Of a DNA stretch of 64,000 nt, positions 53,301-61,773 are shown piece after piece. Made by a program: the position numbers and the translations under genes. The DNA is from CAG-170 sp022779365 (lineage in GTDB: Bacteria > Bacillota > Clostridia > Oscillospirales > Oscillospiraceae), in assembly GCA_022779365.1 (NCBI GenBank), contig JALFSI010000015.1:1-64000 (forward strand), read 5' to 3'. The notes beneath the pieces are model-generated. The model worked only from the letters and a program-made list of their open reading frames with translations. It had not been told where the DNA came from and made no database searches. Numbering within the stretch: position 1 is the first letter of the stretch; every line of letters starts with the position of its first letter.

Positions 53301-56300
53301 TTGCAAACCAGTGAAGCTCTTTTTCAGTTGTGATCTGATACACGCCGCTGACATTGACAGGCTCATCGCAGTCCGCAAGCTCCCAAAGTCCGGCAGCGTC
53401 TGCCGTTTTGATCTCCTGCGTGGTCGCCTGCTTCACGCCGGGCTTTGTGCCGCTCGTGACCTTGACGGTCAGCGTCTTGCCCACGTCGTCCGCCGTAACG
53501 GTGTACGCTTCGCCCGTGTCGACCTGCTTCGCGCCGCGATACCATGTATACGTCAGCGTGCCCTGATCGGTCTCGGAGGAGGCAAAGCTCGCGGTGAGCG
53601 TGCGCCCGACGACTGCCGCGCCGCGGATGCTGACAACGCCTTCCAGACCCTCGACCTTGCCGCTCGCATCTGCCTTCAAAACGCCGGAGGCATCGGCGCA
53701 CAGCGCCTTGACGCGCAGCGTTCTGCCGGTGAGCGTATCGGGGATGGTGTATTCCGCCGCGTCAGTGATGGCGACGACCGCGTCGTCATTGTCATCGTAG
53801 CTGTAGTACCAGACGTAGAGCAGCCCGTTCGCGTCGCCGGTGTAATTTGCCGTCAGCTTGCCGTTGACCTCTACCTTGCCGGTAAGGGTCAGCTCGCCGC
53901 CGATGGCGGTCTTTTCAGCGAGGAGCTTCATTGCCTTCGCCAGCGCCTGCGGCATGGCGTCCAGCTCGTCCTGCGAGCTGATCTTATTGTTCGTGGGATA
54001 GCCGTCGTCCTCGTAATCACCGCCGGTCACATCGCCGACGTTATAGAGGTTCTCGAAAACCACCTTGCTGAGATTCAAGCCCACCGCGCCGCCGACTGCG
54101 CCGCCGAGGGCTTCGACGTTACCCGCATTGTATGCGCCCTTGACCGTGCCGTTGTTCCTGCCGACCACGCCGCCGACATAGCCGTGCAGGGTGCTCACCG
54201 TGCTGACGATCGCGCCGTTGTTGGCGCAGCTCGTGACCGTGCCGCCGTCATTGTCAGCCGCAACACCTGCCGCCATCATCCCTTTGGCGCGGATGATGCC
54301 GCTGTTGGCACAGCCCGTGATCGTACCCTTTGTGTTGCTTGCCGCGATACCGCCGACGTACCTGTCGCCGGTGACCGCCGCATTGTTCACGCAGGTTTCG
54401 ACCGTTCCGCTGTTCACCGCCGTGATACCGGCAGCGCAGTTGCCGCCCTTGAGCGTACCGTGCGTGGTGCAGCTCGTGATCGTGCCGGTATTGCTTGCCG
54501 CCAGAATGGCGCTGTTGTCGCCGCCGACAACAATGCCGGTCACGTTAAGATTCTTGAGCTTACCGCCGTTCGCGGCAAACAGTGCCGCGCTGCCGCGCTC
54601 ATTTTTGCAGTAGAGATTCGTGATGGCAAAGTCCGCGCCGTCCAGCTCGCCCGTGAAGCCGCCGTCCACCGGCGTCCAGTCGCGGTTGTTGAGGTCGATG
54701 TTCGCCGTCAGAACGCCCCGGATGGCGGGCGTCGCCGCCGCGTGGTCCGCGAACCACTTGAGGTCCGCCGCGCTTGCGATCTGGTACACGCCGCCATCAG
54801 TCTTAGGCTCAGCCGCGGAGGCTTTGCCGTCCCAGCCGTCAGGTTCGATGGCGGGATGGTCGGGATCGACCGGCTCACCCGAGCCGCTGTTCTGCCACGC
54901 GAGGATGGGATAGCCGCGGTTGATGTTCTCGCTGTCCGCCGTGAACTTGTCGCTGAGGTCGGCGCTCGTCAGGGCCTTCAGCTCGTCCTCCGTTTTGAGG
55001 GTCGCCGTGCCGTTCTGGATGGCGTAGCCATTGAGGTTGCCGACGGTCTCCGTGACCGCCTCGTTGCTCAGCCCATAGACCTTTTCAAGCGTTCTTTGCT
55101 GTGGGTCTTCCAGTCTCCCGAGGATGCTGCCTGCTTTTACGGCGGTCGGCACGGTGCTGCTGTACGAATTTTTCAGCGTGCCATAACGGAAATTGCCGAG
55201 CAGTCCGCCCGCTGCGCCAGAGGGCGATGTAGCAGTCACAGAGCCGGTATTGTAGCAGTCCGTGATCGTGCCGCCGTTATACAGATCACCTACCAAACCG
55301 CCGACCAGACTTGCTCCCTTCACCTTGCCGGTGTAGAAGCACTCTGTCATGGCAGTGGAGCTTTTTGACTGCACGCAGCCGACAACGCCGCCTATGCGAG
55401 TGCCCTCGCCGGTGACGGTCGCTGCGCTGGAGGATCTTGTGATCGAGCCGTCCACATAACCGGCAACACCGCCGACATAACTCGATATGCCGTAAACTGT
55501 TACCGAGCTTGTAACATGGCAGTTTTCCACATTATACGCATCGCCAGCGACCGCGCCAACACTTTTGCCACGGTTTGCAGCGGTGCTTCTGTTTTCGATC
55601 AAACTGTCCGAAATGGTCAGGTTGCAGATCATGCTGCCCTCATCCGCATATCCGATCAGTCCCGTATAACTGGCACGCTTATCCGCGCTGGTGGACTTTG
55701 CAAGAATGTATAGCCCGCTGATCGTGTGACCATCGCCGTCAAAAGTACCCTTGTACTTATCGGAGGTGTTATAGTCCTTATACCAGCCGATCGGCGTCCA
55801 CTTATGGAGCTTGCTCGTGTCCTCGATCGTAACATCCTCGTTGATGCAAATATCCGCCGTGAGCTTTACAGAATCGGAGGTTTTGCCGTTTTCATTGAAC
55901 CACATCAGTTCATCCGGCGAGCCGATCTGATATACGCCGTTTTCATCCTTCTGCGGCTCGGTATAGGTCTTGCCGTCCCACGCGGTCTGGACCTCCAGCA
56001 CCGCGCCGGGGATGCTCGCCGCGCCGTTTTCAACGGTGAAGTCGCCGCTGACCGACTTGTAGCCGGAGCAGGAGATGGTATAGTGATAGCTGCCGTTCGG
56101 CAGGCGGTAGCTTCCGTCAGCCTCCGCCGTCAGCGTTTTCTGCCACACAGGGCAGGTAACGGTGACGGTCGGGTCGATCGCCGCGCCGTCCGCCGCCGTG
56201 ATCGCGCCGACGCTCACGGGGTAGGTATCCAGCGCCGTAAGCGTGACGCTCTGCGTGTCCGCCGTCTCGTTGCCGGTCACGGTAAACGTGCCCGTCGCGT

Positions 56301-57954
56301 CCTGATAGCCGAACGCCTTGATGGTATAGCTGTACTGGCTGTCAGACTTCGGCAGGCGGTAGGTGCGCCCGCCGGTGACCTCCGGGGTCTGCCCATCCAC
56401 GACCAGCTCCGCGCCCTCGTCCGGGTCGATCTCAAATTTTACGGTGTAGAGCTTGATATTCAGGCTGACGTTGATGGTCTGCCCGCCGTAGGCGACGGTG
56501 AACGTGCCCGCCGCGTCGTCGTGCTCGTCCGCTGTGACCTTGTAGTCATAGTCGCCGTTCGTCAGTTCGTAGGTGTGCACGCTCACCGGGTCGATCGGCA
56601 CGCCGTCCTGCGAGACGGTCAGCGCCGCGTCCTCCGGCGAGAGGGTAAACGTGACGGTATATTTCGCCGTCGGGTCTTGCCAGCCGAGGATGGGATAGCC
56701 GCCATTTGCATCCGCCACATAGCTGCCGCCGAGCAGACCGGGCATATCGGGTGCTTTCAGCTCGCTCTCCGTCTTAGCCGTGATCGTACCGCTGCCATTC
56801 GCCCCGTCGCCAGTCGCCGCAGTGCCAGACAGGTAATAGCAGTTGGTGGCGGTGATGAGACCCGGCGTCACCGCACCGCTGTAACTTTTCCCCGCACTAC
56901 TGCCAACGATACCGCCAACGGTAATGCCAGCGGTCGTGCTGTCATTGTTCGTGATCGTACCGGCGTTGTAGCAGTTCGCAACCGTTGCCGTATTGCTCGT
57001 GCTGGTCGGGTCGCCGACAATACCGCCAACACCCTTGGCATATTTTTCCGAAAATTTCGGACTCGGGGTATTGCACGTCACGCTGCCTAGATTGTAGCAG
57101 CTTTCGATTTTCGTGTTCGCGCCGCTGACGCCACCCACGATGCCGCCGATCTCATACGCGCCCGTGATCGCGCCGCTGTTGACGCACAGCGTAATGCTGC
57201 CGTTGCCTCCATAGTTGCCGGCAATGCCAGCCGTGCGCTTGAGTGCGCTGGTGACTGCACCAAAGTTGGCGCAGCGTTCGATTGTTGTGCCAGTGGCGGT
57301 CGCTACAACGCCGCCGACGTAGTACTCATATACGCCGGACTTACCTTCTGAGGTAATGCTGCCGAAATTCATGCAGCCGGTCAGGCTGCTGCCGGTGTAT
57401 GTGTAGGCTACAACACCCGCAACATAGCCCTTTTTAACGCCTGTCACGTTCACCTTATTTGTGCAGTTTTCCATCGTGACCGGCGAGCCATACGCGACGA
57501 TGCCTGCCGCATACGCGGACGAAGTCGCGGAAGTCTTTACGCTGCCATCCACAGTCAGATTCTTGATCGTGCCGTTTTTGACATAGCCAAACAGCCCTTG
57601 ATACCCCGTGCTGGCATTGTCGATATGCAGCCCGGAGATCGTGTGCCCCGCGCCGTCAAACGTACCGCCATAGTAGGTATAGTCGCTGTAGCTGTTATAC
57701 TTGCCGATCGGCGTCCAATCCCCGCTCAGGCTGCTCAAGTCGATATTCGCCGTGAGCTTGCCGCAGAGCGTGGATGTGCCTTTCTTGGTCGCATTGACCT
57801 TGTCGCGGAACGTCACAAGATCGTCCGCCGTGGCGATGAGGTACGGGTCATCCTTCGTACCGCTGCCGCTGAGGTCTGCCGCAAAGGCGACGGTGGGCAG
57901 CAGCCCCACGATCATCACCAGCGCCAGAACCCAAGCCAGAATGCGTTTTTTCAT
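50386..57954 (-). CDS. Giant SLH/GLUG surface protein with transcobalamin-like segment
   Basis: A secreted wall-associated protein of 2,522 residues. Signal peptide MKKRILAWVLALVMIVGLLP to about residue 27. Blocks in order: GLUG-type repeats (~30-430), PEGA-like repeats (~430-660), GLUG (~660-1020 and ~1040-1325), Ig-like repeats (~1350-1520), GLUG (~1530-1875), one Listeria-Bacteroides repeat (~1877-1950), a DUF4430/transcobalamin-C-like segment (~1980-2110, NLTYFLNHTYPLMKPGIG then TLENGDFVEVGLYS), helical FIVAR-like repeats (~2220-2333), and three SLH domains (~2357-2522) that bind wall polymers. Start at 57954 chosen for AGGAGG spacing. Controlled by the riboswitch at 58131-58241. Confidence 0.88.
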   Translation of the reverse strand: MKKRILAWVLALVMIVGLLPTVAFAADLSGSGTKDDPYLIATADDLVTFRDKVNATKKGTSTLCGKLTANIDLSSLSGDWTPIGKYNSYSDYTYYGGTFDGAGHTISGLHIDNASTGYQGLFGYVKNGTIKNLTVDGSVKTSATSSAYAAGIVAYGSPVTMENCTNKVNVTGVKKGYVAGVVAYTYTGSSLTGCMNFGSITSEGKSGVYEYYVGGVVATATGTTIERCANFGAVTSALKRTAGIAGNYGGNGSITLCVNSGAITGAYEIGGIVGGVSGANTKIESCYNLGSVTCNTPSPKFSEKYAKGVGGIVGDPTSTSNTATVANCYNAGTITNNDSTTAGITVGGIVGSSAGKSYSGAVTPGLITATNCYYLSGTAATGDGANGSGTITAKTESELKAPDMPGLLGGSYVADANGGYPILGWQDPTAKYTVTFTLSPEDAALTVSQDGVPIDPVSVHTYELTNGDYDYKVTADEHDDAAGTFTVAYGGQTINVSLNIKLYTVKFEIDPDEGAELVVDGQTPEVTGGRTYRLPKSDSQYSYTIKAFGYQDATGTFTVTGNETADTQSVTLTALDTYPVSVGAITAADGAAIDPTVTVTCPVWQKTLTAEADGSYRLPNGSYHYTISCSGYKSVSGDFTVENGAASIPGAVLEVQTAWDGKTYTEPQKDENGVYQIGSPDELMWFNENGKTSDSVKLTADICINEDVTIEDTSKLHKWTPIGWYKDYNTSDKYKGTFDGDGHTISGLYILAKSTSADKRASYTGLIGYADEGSMICNLTISDSLIENRSTAANRGKSVGAVAGDAYNVENCHVTSSVTVYGISSYVGGVAGYVDGSITRSSSAATVTGEGTRIGGVVGCVQSKSSTAMTECFYTGKVKGASLVGGLVGDLYNGGTITDCYNTGSVTATSPSGAAGGLLGNFRYGTLKNSYSSTVPTAVKAGSILGRLEDPQQRTLEKVYGLSNEAVTETVGNLNGYAIQNGTATLKTEDELKALTSADLSDKFTADSENINRGYPILAWQNSGSGEPVDPDHPAIEPDGWDGKASAAEPKTDGGVYQIASAADLKWFADHAAATPAIRGVLTANIDLNNRDWTPVDGGFTGELDGADFAITNLYCKNERGSAALFAANGGKLKNLNVTGIVVGGDNSAILAASNTGTITSCTTHGTLKGGNCAAGITAVNSGTVETCVNNAAVTGDRYVGGIAASNTKGTITGCANSGIIRAKGMMAAGVAADNDGGTVTSCANNGAIVSTVSTLHGYVGGVVGRNNGTVKGAYNAGNVEALGGAVGGAVGLNLSKVVFENLYNVGDVTGGDYEDDGYPTNNKISSQDELDAMPQALAKAMKLLAEKTAIGGELTLTGKVEVNGKLTANYTGDANGLLYVWYYSYDDNDDAVVAITDAAEYTIPDTLTGRTLRVKALCADASGVLKADASGKVEGLEGVVSIRGAAVVGRTLTASFASSETDQGTLTYTWYRGAKQVDTGEAYTVTADDVGKTLTVKVTSGTKPGVKQATTQEIKTADAAGLWELADCDEPVNVSGVYQITTEKELHWFASEVNGGNGSISAKLLNDIALTTANWYPIGKSGHPFTGTFDGNGKRITGLKVSRAEDEVGFFGLIGKSGLIGKGGLVKDLSVSGTVAATGDVSQTGGIAGAMADAGGGEARNARITDCFFTGSVSGNIQVGGIVGCVGLNNVVERCGNDAAVTGAQQVGGIAGANSYGVVRYSRNKGSVGGTDAKSVGGVIGEVQNYAEVLGCYNTGSVTGKDYLGGVAGNVYVASAPLGCYNVGTVDAAVHCGGAFGSFGGDDYIPIKQGSFYKAPLLAAFQPNGARARTAAEMKAASFVTALNSEAYVTCYERDGVSAQLNDGYPILTWEANGSYLITLDPNGGYCDTADVRTTSTGALGTLPADGYRWNYRFDGWFTAKDGGSAVTADTVFTEATTIYAHWTRTRETTVGRTKTVYFSLSRDGEYLTGNDADQTMLAAVPVKITWFDLADYGLEEFSVKSNGKVVEQPTMLHLLIRMVEQYKLNGGKAANGTDALTVSGTFGSMTLAKFWDVKSNLTYFLNHTYPLMKPGIGATADYMTLENGDFVEVGLYSKQDYWTSSAAGYAYLAKPDGTAVDRLGLTAREAQTLVLHRAGADMRNGTPQDATLKNTKVYVTSDLSEADTDVTRWTELGTTNGSAELAVSFRKPGTYYVAAAGSSVSGPGVCVITVTGDAVSDVEATIDQLPDTGDITTADAAQIEAARAAYDALTDAEQSQVNNLDRLTEAEATLAARRTEELIDAIGDVTKNSGSAISDARRAYEALDDAHKEQVKNRDKLFDAIEAYDTIRSSTGTVAKPSVNDAAKDSAADDNGLPFTDVPAGSWYYGGVEYAYENGLMTGTSRTMFSPSTDTTRGMIVTILARLEGENTSGTPWYAAGQTWAMANGVSDGTGMERSITREQLAAMLHRYAKLCGYDVTAEPASIQTFADYDSVSAYAREAMAWCVESGLIQGSSGRLAPQENASRAQVAAILTRYAQKIAK

Positions 57955-57975
57955 CTGCATTTCCTCCTGCTTCTT

Positions 57976-58050
57976 TGGAGCGATGCTCCATTTTTAACAA
58001 AATCTCATTGTCTTTGGGAGACCCAAAGACACGCAAGGCGCGCGCCTTGC
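57976..58050 (-). other. Structured leader hairpins after the riboswitch
   Basis: Three consecutive stems in the leader RNA between the terminator and the RBS: GCAAGGCGC / GCGCCTTGC (58033-58050), GTCTTTGGG / CCCAAAGAC (58010-58030), TGGAGC / GCTCCA (57976-57990). They may stabilise the 5' end or insulate the RBS. Confidence 0.55.
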
Positions 58051-58053
58051 GAC

Positions 58054-58086
58054 AAAAAAATCTGTGCAGCCATACCGCTGCACAGA
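58054..58086 (-). terminator. Riboswitch-controlled intrinsic terminator
   Basis: A 10-bp stem TCTGTGCAGC / GCTGCACAGA, six-base loop, followed by seven U residues in the minus direction. It stands between the cobalamin aptamer and the giant gene, so the riboswitch probably acts by transcription termination. Confidence 0.85.
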
Positions 58087-58130
58087 CTGATCCCGTTTGG
58101 GCGGTCCGCTGCGGATGTGGCGCAGAGACT

Positions 58131-58241
58131 GGCGCGGTCCAACGTATCTGACTTATCCCAAACGGGCTTCACAGTGACCTTCTCGCGGGGCTTTGCACCC
58201 CATTCCGCCGCCGGTGGCTCCCGCCCCGGCAGGATCGCGCC
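58131..58241 (-). ncRNA. Cobalamin riboswitch aptamer
   Basis: Minus-strand RNA of 111 nt. P1 is GGCGCGATCC (58241-58232) with GGACCGCGCC (58140-58131). Conserved core elements: GGGTGCAAAGCCC (junction with the adenine-rich loop), CACTGT (58176-58171) and the B12-box-like AAGTCAGATAC (58154-58144). A 10-base complement pairs 58157-58166 with 58092-58101, as a kissing or switching helix. Ligand is a cobalamin (class by family knowledge). It lies in the leader of the giant SLH gene. Confidence 0.85.
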
Positions 58242-58262
58242 GATATGAAATTTTCCGTGGTT

Positions 58263-58291
58263 ATTCTAGCGCGCGCCGCTGCAAAAAGCAA
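58263..58291 (-). promoter_or_regulatory. Promoter of the riboswitch leader
   Basis: TTGCTT (58291-58286) and TAGAAT (58268-58263) with a 17-base spacer in minus orientation. Transcription would begin near 58256, about 15 bases before the aptamer P1. Confidence 0.55.
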
Positions 58292-58318
58292 GCCCTGCGC
58301 CGCCTTTATTTGCAGAAA

Positions 58319-58347
58319 ACCCGCCCCGGACGCTGCCGGGGCGGGGT
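58319..58347 (-). terminator. Terminator after the oxidoreductase gene
   Basis: A GC-rich stem ACCCGCCCCGG / CCGGGGCGGGGT with a six-base loop, just past the stop on the minus strand. Confidence 0.7.
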
Positions 58348-58354
58348 CAAAGAC

Positions 58355-58939
58355 TTAAAATGTTCTGGCAAGCTCTGCCGCCTTGTCCATCGCGGCTTTG
58401 AGCGACCCTTCGCCGTCAAATCCGGCGACATCCATGCCGTCGGCGGCAACGCAGTCGTAGCGGTCGATGCCGAAAAATTTGCACAGTGCCTGCATATAGC
58501 GGCTGCCCATTTCCAGCTCGTCACCCGTGTAAAAGCCGCCGCGCGTGGTAAGATAGACCATGCGCTCCGCGCGGCAACGCCCCACAAGCCCCGCCTCGGT
58601 CGAAGCGAAGGTGATGCCGTCGAGCGAGACCTGCTCGATGTAGACCTTCAGGAGCGCCGGGAAGCTCAAGTCCCAGAACGGTGCGGAGACCACGATCTCG
58701 TCCGCCGCTGCGAACTGGTGCGCCAGATCAAAGCGCGGGTGCGACAGGTTGCCCTGTTCGAGCAGCTTCTGCCGCTCCTCCAGATAGTCGCCGAAGAAAT
58801 AGCGCGGCTGGAGCTGCATGAGGTCCAGATGCGTCACCGCGCAGTCCTGCGGCAGCGCGTCTAAAAACGCGCGGCTCAGCCGCAGCGTGCGTGATTCCTC
58901 GCCCCGGATGCAGCAATCGACCCACAGAACGTTTTTCAT
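58355..58939 (-). CDS. Flavodoxin-like NAD(P)H-dependent oxidoreductase
   Basis: 194 residues of the NQO/azoreductase flavodoxin fold. FMN-binding pattern: start VLWVDCCIRGEESRTLRLS, then SAPFWDLSFPALLKVYIEQV (near residue 85-104) and YLTTRGGFY (~128). Reduces quinones, azo dyes or flavins with NAD(P)H by family. Its start overlaps the upstream nucleoside phosphorylase stop by four bases (ATGA). Confidence 0.85.
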   Translation of the reverse strand: MKNVLWVDCCIRGEESRTLRLSRAFLDALPQDCAVTHLDLMQLQPRYFFGDYLEERQKLLEQGNLSHPRFDLAHQFAAADEIVVSAPFWDLSFPALLKVYIEQVSLDGITFASTEAGLVGRCRAERMVYLTTRGGFYTGDELEMGSRYMQALCKFFGIDRYDCVAADGMDVAGFDGEGSLKAAMDKAAELARTF

Positions 58940-59682
58940 TTTGCGCCCTCCATCTTATCAAGGCGATACAGTGCTTCGAGTGCCACGCGAATTTCATCGC
59001 GCTCACCGCGCGCGCACGCGTCCGCGCCGTCTACATACCCGCCGATGGCGTCCGCCGTGTCCTCGCCCCAGACGACCACGTTATTGAGGATGGACGCGGT
59101 CCTGACGCCGCGCAGACGCCCGATAGTAAACAGCGCCGCCGTTTCCATATCCGCGCCCAGAACGCCCTTGGACGACCAATAGGCGCTCTCCTGCTCGTTT
59201 TCCTCGTGGTAGAAGCTCTCGTGGCTGTGCGCAAGCCCCACATGGCTGCGGCAGCCGAGCGCCTTCGCGCTCTCCATGCAGCAGTTCAGCAGCACCGCGT
59301 CGGCGACCGCCGGATAGCGCACATCCACATACGCCTTGGACGCGCCATCGTCACGCACCGCGCCGCACACCAGAATGAGGTCGCCCAGCGCGATGCCCTT
59401 TTGCAGCGCACCGCACGAGCCGATGCGCACCATCGCCTTCACGCCGATGTTGTGCAGCTCCTCAATTGCGATCCCGGCGGAGCAGCCGCCGATGCCGGTG
59501 GACAGCGCCAGCACGCGCACGCCGCGGTACTCCCCGCACAGGCTGCGAAATTCGCGATTATACGCAAGCTCGCGCACGTTTTCAAGCTGCGCGGCAATGC
59601 GGTCGAGCCGTGCCGGATCGCCCGGCAGGATGGCATAGTCGATCCCCAGCGTTTCATCCAGGCAGATATGCGGCTGTTTCAT
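58936..59682 (-). CDS. Nucleoside phosphorylase (uridine phosphorylase-like)
   Basis: 248 residues of the PNP/UDP family (phosphorolysis of nucleosides to base and ribose 1-phosphate). Phosphate-binding ILPGDPARLDRIA (near residue 18), ALSTGIGGCSAGIAIEELHN, VRIGSCGALQKGIALGDLIL, and KGVLGADMETAALFTIGRLR (Glu contacting ribose). Closest to uridine phosphorylase by these motifs. RBS AGGAGGGAACTACC. Complements the importer and hydrolases at 42-50 kb. Confidence 0.9.
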   Translation of the reverse strand: MKQPHICLDETLGIDYAILPGDPARLDRIAAQLENVRELAYNREFRSLCGEYRGVRVLALSTGIGGCSAGIAIEELHNIGVKAMVRIGSCGALQKGIALGDLILVCGAVRDDGASKAYVDVRYPAVADAVLLNCCMESAKALGCRSHVGLAHSHESFYHEENEQESAYWSSKGVLGADMETAALFTIGRLRGVRTASILNNVVVWGEDTADAIGGYVDGADACARGERDEIRVALEALYRLDKMEGAK

Positions 59683-59702
59683 GGTAGTTCCCTCCTGTAA
59701 TA

Positions 59703-60134
59703 TTACGGCGCGGGATTTTTCCGCACCTCAATGTGATAGCTCAGCGTGCCGCAGTCGGTATGCTCGATCTCCAGCGCATATTCCAGATCGAGAATGCCGC
59801 CGCGTTCGTTCAGAAGCACCGTGATGTGCCGCGCGCACACGCGCGTGAGCAGCGCGGTAATGCCCGCGTCATACAGGCTGTCATAGGGCTTGCCGACCTC
59901 AAAGCGCATCTGCGAGCGAAGCCTGCCCGTCCGCGTCAGCGTGACCACGTCGCCATCGACGGTAAAGGTGGTCACCACACCCTGCTGCCCGGTCATCTCC
60001 GTTTCCTCGTAGGAAAACACGATGTGCCCCGGCTCGTAGGTGTAGCAGCCCTGCGTGACCATCTCGATCGTCTCCGGCGCGTCGGGCACGACCTGCTGCG
60101 TGCCGGAGATGGTGATAACGGCGTTCGGCTTCAT
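59703..60134 (-). CDS. DUF1934/YwiB-like beta-barrel protein
   Basis: 143 residues. It reads as a lipocalin-like calycin fold: TISGTQQVVPDAPETIEMVT at the start, then FSYEETEMTGQQGVVTTFTV and RFEVGKPYDSLYDA. DUF1934 proteins lie beside ddl or arginyl-tRNA synthetase genes in Firmicutes; the function is unknown. Its ATG follows the Ddl stop by one base, so it is coupled. Confidence 0.8.
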   Translation of the reverse strand: MKPNAVITISGTQQVVPDAPETIEMVTQGCYTYEPGHIVFSYEETEMTGQQGVVTTFTVDGDVVTLTRTGRLRSQMRFEVGKPYDSLYDAGITALLTRVCARHITVLLNERGGILDLEYALEIEHTDCGTLSYHIEVRKNPAP

Positions 60135-60135
60135 C

Positions 60136-61197
60136 TCAGCCCTCCAGCGCCAGCGCAATGAGCTGGTCAAGCAGCTCGCTGTACGGGATGCCGCTCGCCT
60201 CAAAGAGCTTGGGATACATGGAGATGGACGTAAAGCCCGGGAGGGTGTTGATCTCGTTAAAGACGACCTCGCCGTCACGCGTGACAAAAAAGTCCACGCG
60301 CGAAAGCCCGCGGCAGCCCATCGCCTGATAGACGCGGATCGCCTGCTCGCGCACGCGCTCGGCGGCGTCCTCGCTGATGCGGGCGGGGATATAGAGCTTG
60401 GCGCAGTCGAGGATATACTTGGCGTCGTAGTCGTAGAACTCCGCGCCAGAGTCGATCTCGCCGCAGACGGACGCCATGGGCGTATCGTTGCCGAGCACGG
60501 CGACCTCGACCTCCTGCCCGTCGATAAATTCCTCCACGAGCACCTTGCTGTCATAGCCCAGCGCCGCCTCCAGCGCCGCCAGCAGCGCCGCGCGGTCACG
60601 CGCCTTGGCGACGCCCACCGACGAGCCTGTGCCCGCGGGCTTTACAAACACGGGATACTCCAGCGCGCGCTCGATCTTCTCCACGACGCGCTCCGCGCCG
60701 CAGCGCATATCCTGCGCCGTCACGAGCTGCCACGCCGCCTGCCGGATGCCGGCGTGCCCGGCGATGAGCTTGGTGATGGTCTTATCCATGCACGCGGCGG
60801 ATGCGGCGACACGCGGACCGACATACGGGATGCCCGCGATCTGCAAAAGCCCCTGCATCGAGCCGTCCTCTCCGTTTTCACCGTGCAGCACGGGGAACAC
60901 CACGTCGATGCGCTCGCGCACGACGCAGTCGTTTTCAAAGCTCAGCAGCCCCTGACCGCGCACGGGCGAGATCGCCGCGCGGCGGTTTTCCGGGCAGTCC
61001 TGCCAAGTGCCCGCGGGCAGCATCCCGTAATCGCTGCCGCCGAAGAGCACCCAGTCTCCGTCCTGCGTGATGCCGACGGGGAAGATATTATATTTTTCGG
61101 TGTCCAGATGGCTCAGCACCGACTGCGCCGAGCGCAGTGACACGGCGTGCTCCGGCGATACGCCGCCAAACAGGACGCAAACGCTTAATTTTTTCAT
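60136..61197 (-). CDS. ddl: D-alanine-D-alanine ligase
   Basis: Makes the D-Ala-D-Ala end of peptidoglycan stem peptides, 353 residues. Start VCVLFGGVSPEHAVSLRSAQ, ATP-grasp phosphate loop PAGTGSSVGVAKA, omega-loop SGAEFYDYDAKYIL. The Tyr of FYDYDAKY at the site where VanA-type D-Lac ligases differ indicates the D-Ala-D-Ala type. The end INTLPGFTSISMYPKLFE holds the metal residues. Starts at 61197. Confidence 0.95.
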   Translation of the reverse strand: MKKLSVCVLFGGVSPEHAVSLRSAQSVLSHLDTEKYNIFPVGITQDGDWVLFGGSDYGMLPAGTWQDCPENRRAAISPVRGQGLLSFENDCVVRERIDVVFPVLHGENGEDGSMQGLLQIAGIPYVGPRVAASAACMDKTITKLIAGHAGIRQAAWQLVTAQDMRCGAERVVEKIERALEYPVFVKPAGTGSSVGVAKARDRAALLAALEAALGYDSKVLVEEFIDGQEVEVAVLGNDTPMASVCGEIDSGAEFYDYDAKYILDCAKLYIPARISEDAAERVREQAIRVYQAMGCRGLSRVDFFVTRDGEVVFNEINTLPGFTSISMYPKLFEASGIPYSELLDQLIALALEG

Positions 61198-61353
61198 CGT
61201 GAACCAGCCTCTTTTCGCTACACAATACGTTCTTATACTATATGTCAAAACTTCAAAGAACACAAGCACATTTTTCTTGAATACCGTGATTTTAACAGTG
61301 GAAAAATCCTGCCGGGGTGTATATAATGTTGTGTATGAGAGGAGGCTTGCGAG

Positions 61354-61773
61354 ATGCAGATCGACCTGACTAAAAAAGAGTTCCGGCGGCTGCTGGATAT
61401 GGTCTACATCGGCAACTGGATCTTGAACTCCACGCGCGGCGACGACCGCTTTGCCGATTACGATGATGTGGAATCCAAGCTCTTTGCCCTCTGCCGGGAG
61501 GCGGGAATGCCCGCGCTGGTGGAAAAATGGGAGGGCGCGGACGTACCCTCGCGCGCCTTTGCCGACGGCGGCATCCACGAGGCCATCGTGGATTATGAGG
61601 ACACCGTATTCTACGAGATCCTTGCCGAGGAGCTGGCGCGGCGCGATATGGACTATCAGCCCGTCTCCAAGGACAATTACGACGAGCTGGTCTCCCGCAT
61701 GGACGATTACATTGCGGAATTTGAAGCCCACGGCACGGACAACATTCTCATTTCGACCATGGATGACCCCTGA
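61354..61773 (+). CDS. Conserved protein of unknown function
   Basis: 139 residues, acidic, mostly helical. The start LTKKEFRRLLDMVYIGNWIL and the middle LFALCREAGMPALVEKW do not match a family I know. Own promoter region with TATAAT near 61319-61324 and a strong RBS (GAGAGGAGG). Stop abuts a copy of the dispersed mosaic repeat. No signal or membrane segment. Confidence 0.65.
   Translation: MQIDLTKKEFRRLLDMVYIGNWILNSTRGDDRFADYDDVESKLFALCREAGMPALVEKWEGADVPSRAFADGGIHEAIVDYEDTVFYEILAEELARRDMDYQPVSKDNYDELVSRMDDYIAEFEAHGTDNILISTMDDP

Noticed and set aside
50611..55368. A 1,585-codon open frame antisense to the giant surface protein
   Set aside because: It has no RBS, no domain, and Arg/Ala-rich composition typical of the reverse of GC-rich repeats. 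The minus-strand frame has a signal peptide, SLH domains and a riboswitch leader.
54000..57400. Regularly spaced similar DNA segments that could suggest a CRISPR array
   Set aside because: The periodicity is codon-level GLUG repeats in a single open frame. Unit length and spacing vary, and there are no cas genes.
60136..61197. A VanA-type D-Ala-D-Lac ligase (vancomycin resistance)
   Set aside because: The omega-loop reads EFYDYDAKY, the D-Ala-D-Ala type, and no vanH, vanX or regulator genes are adjacent.
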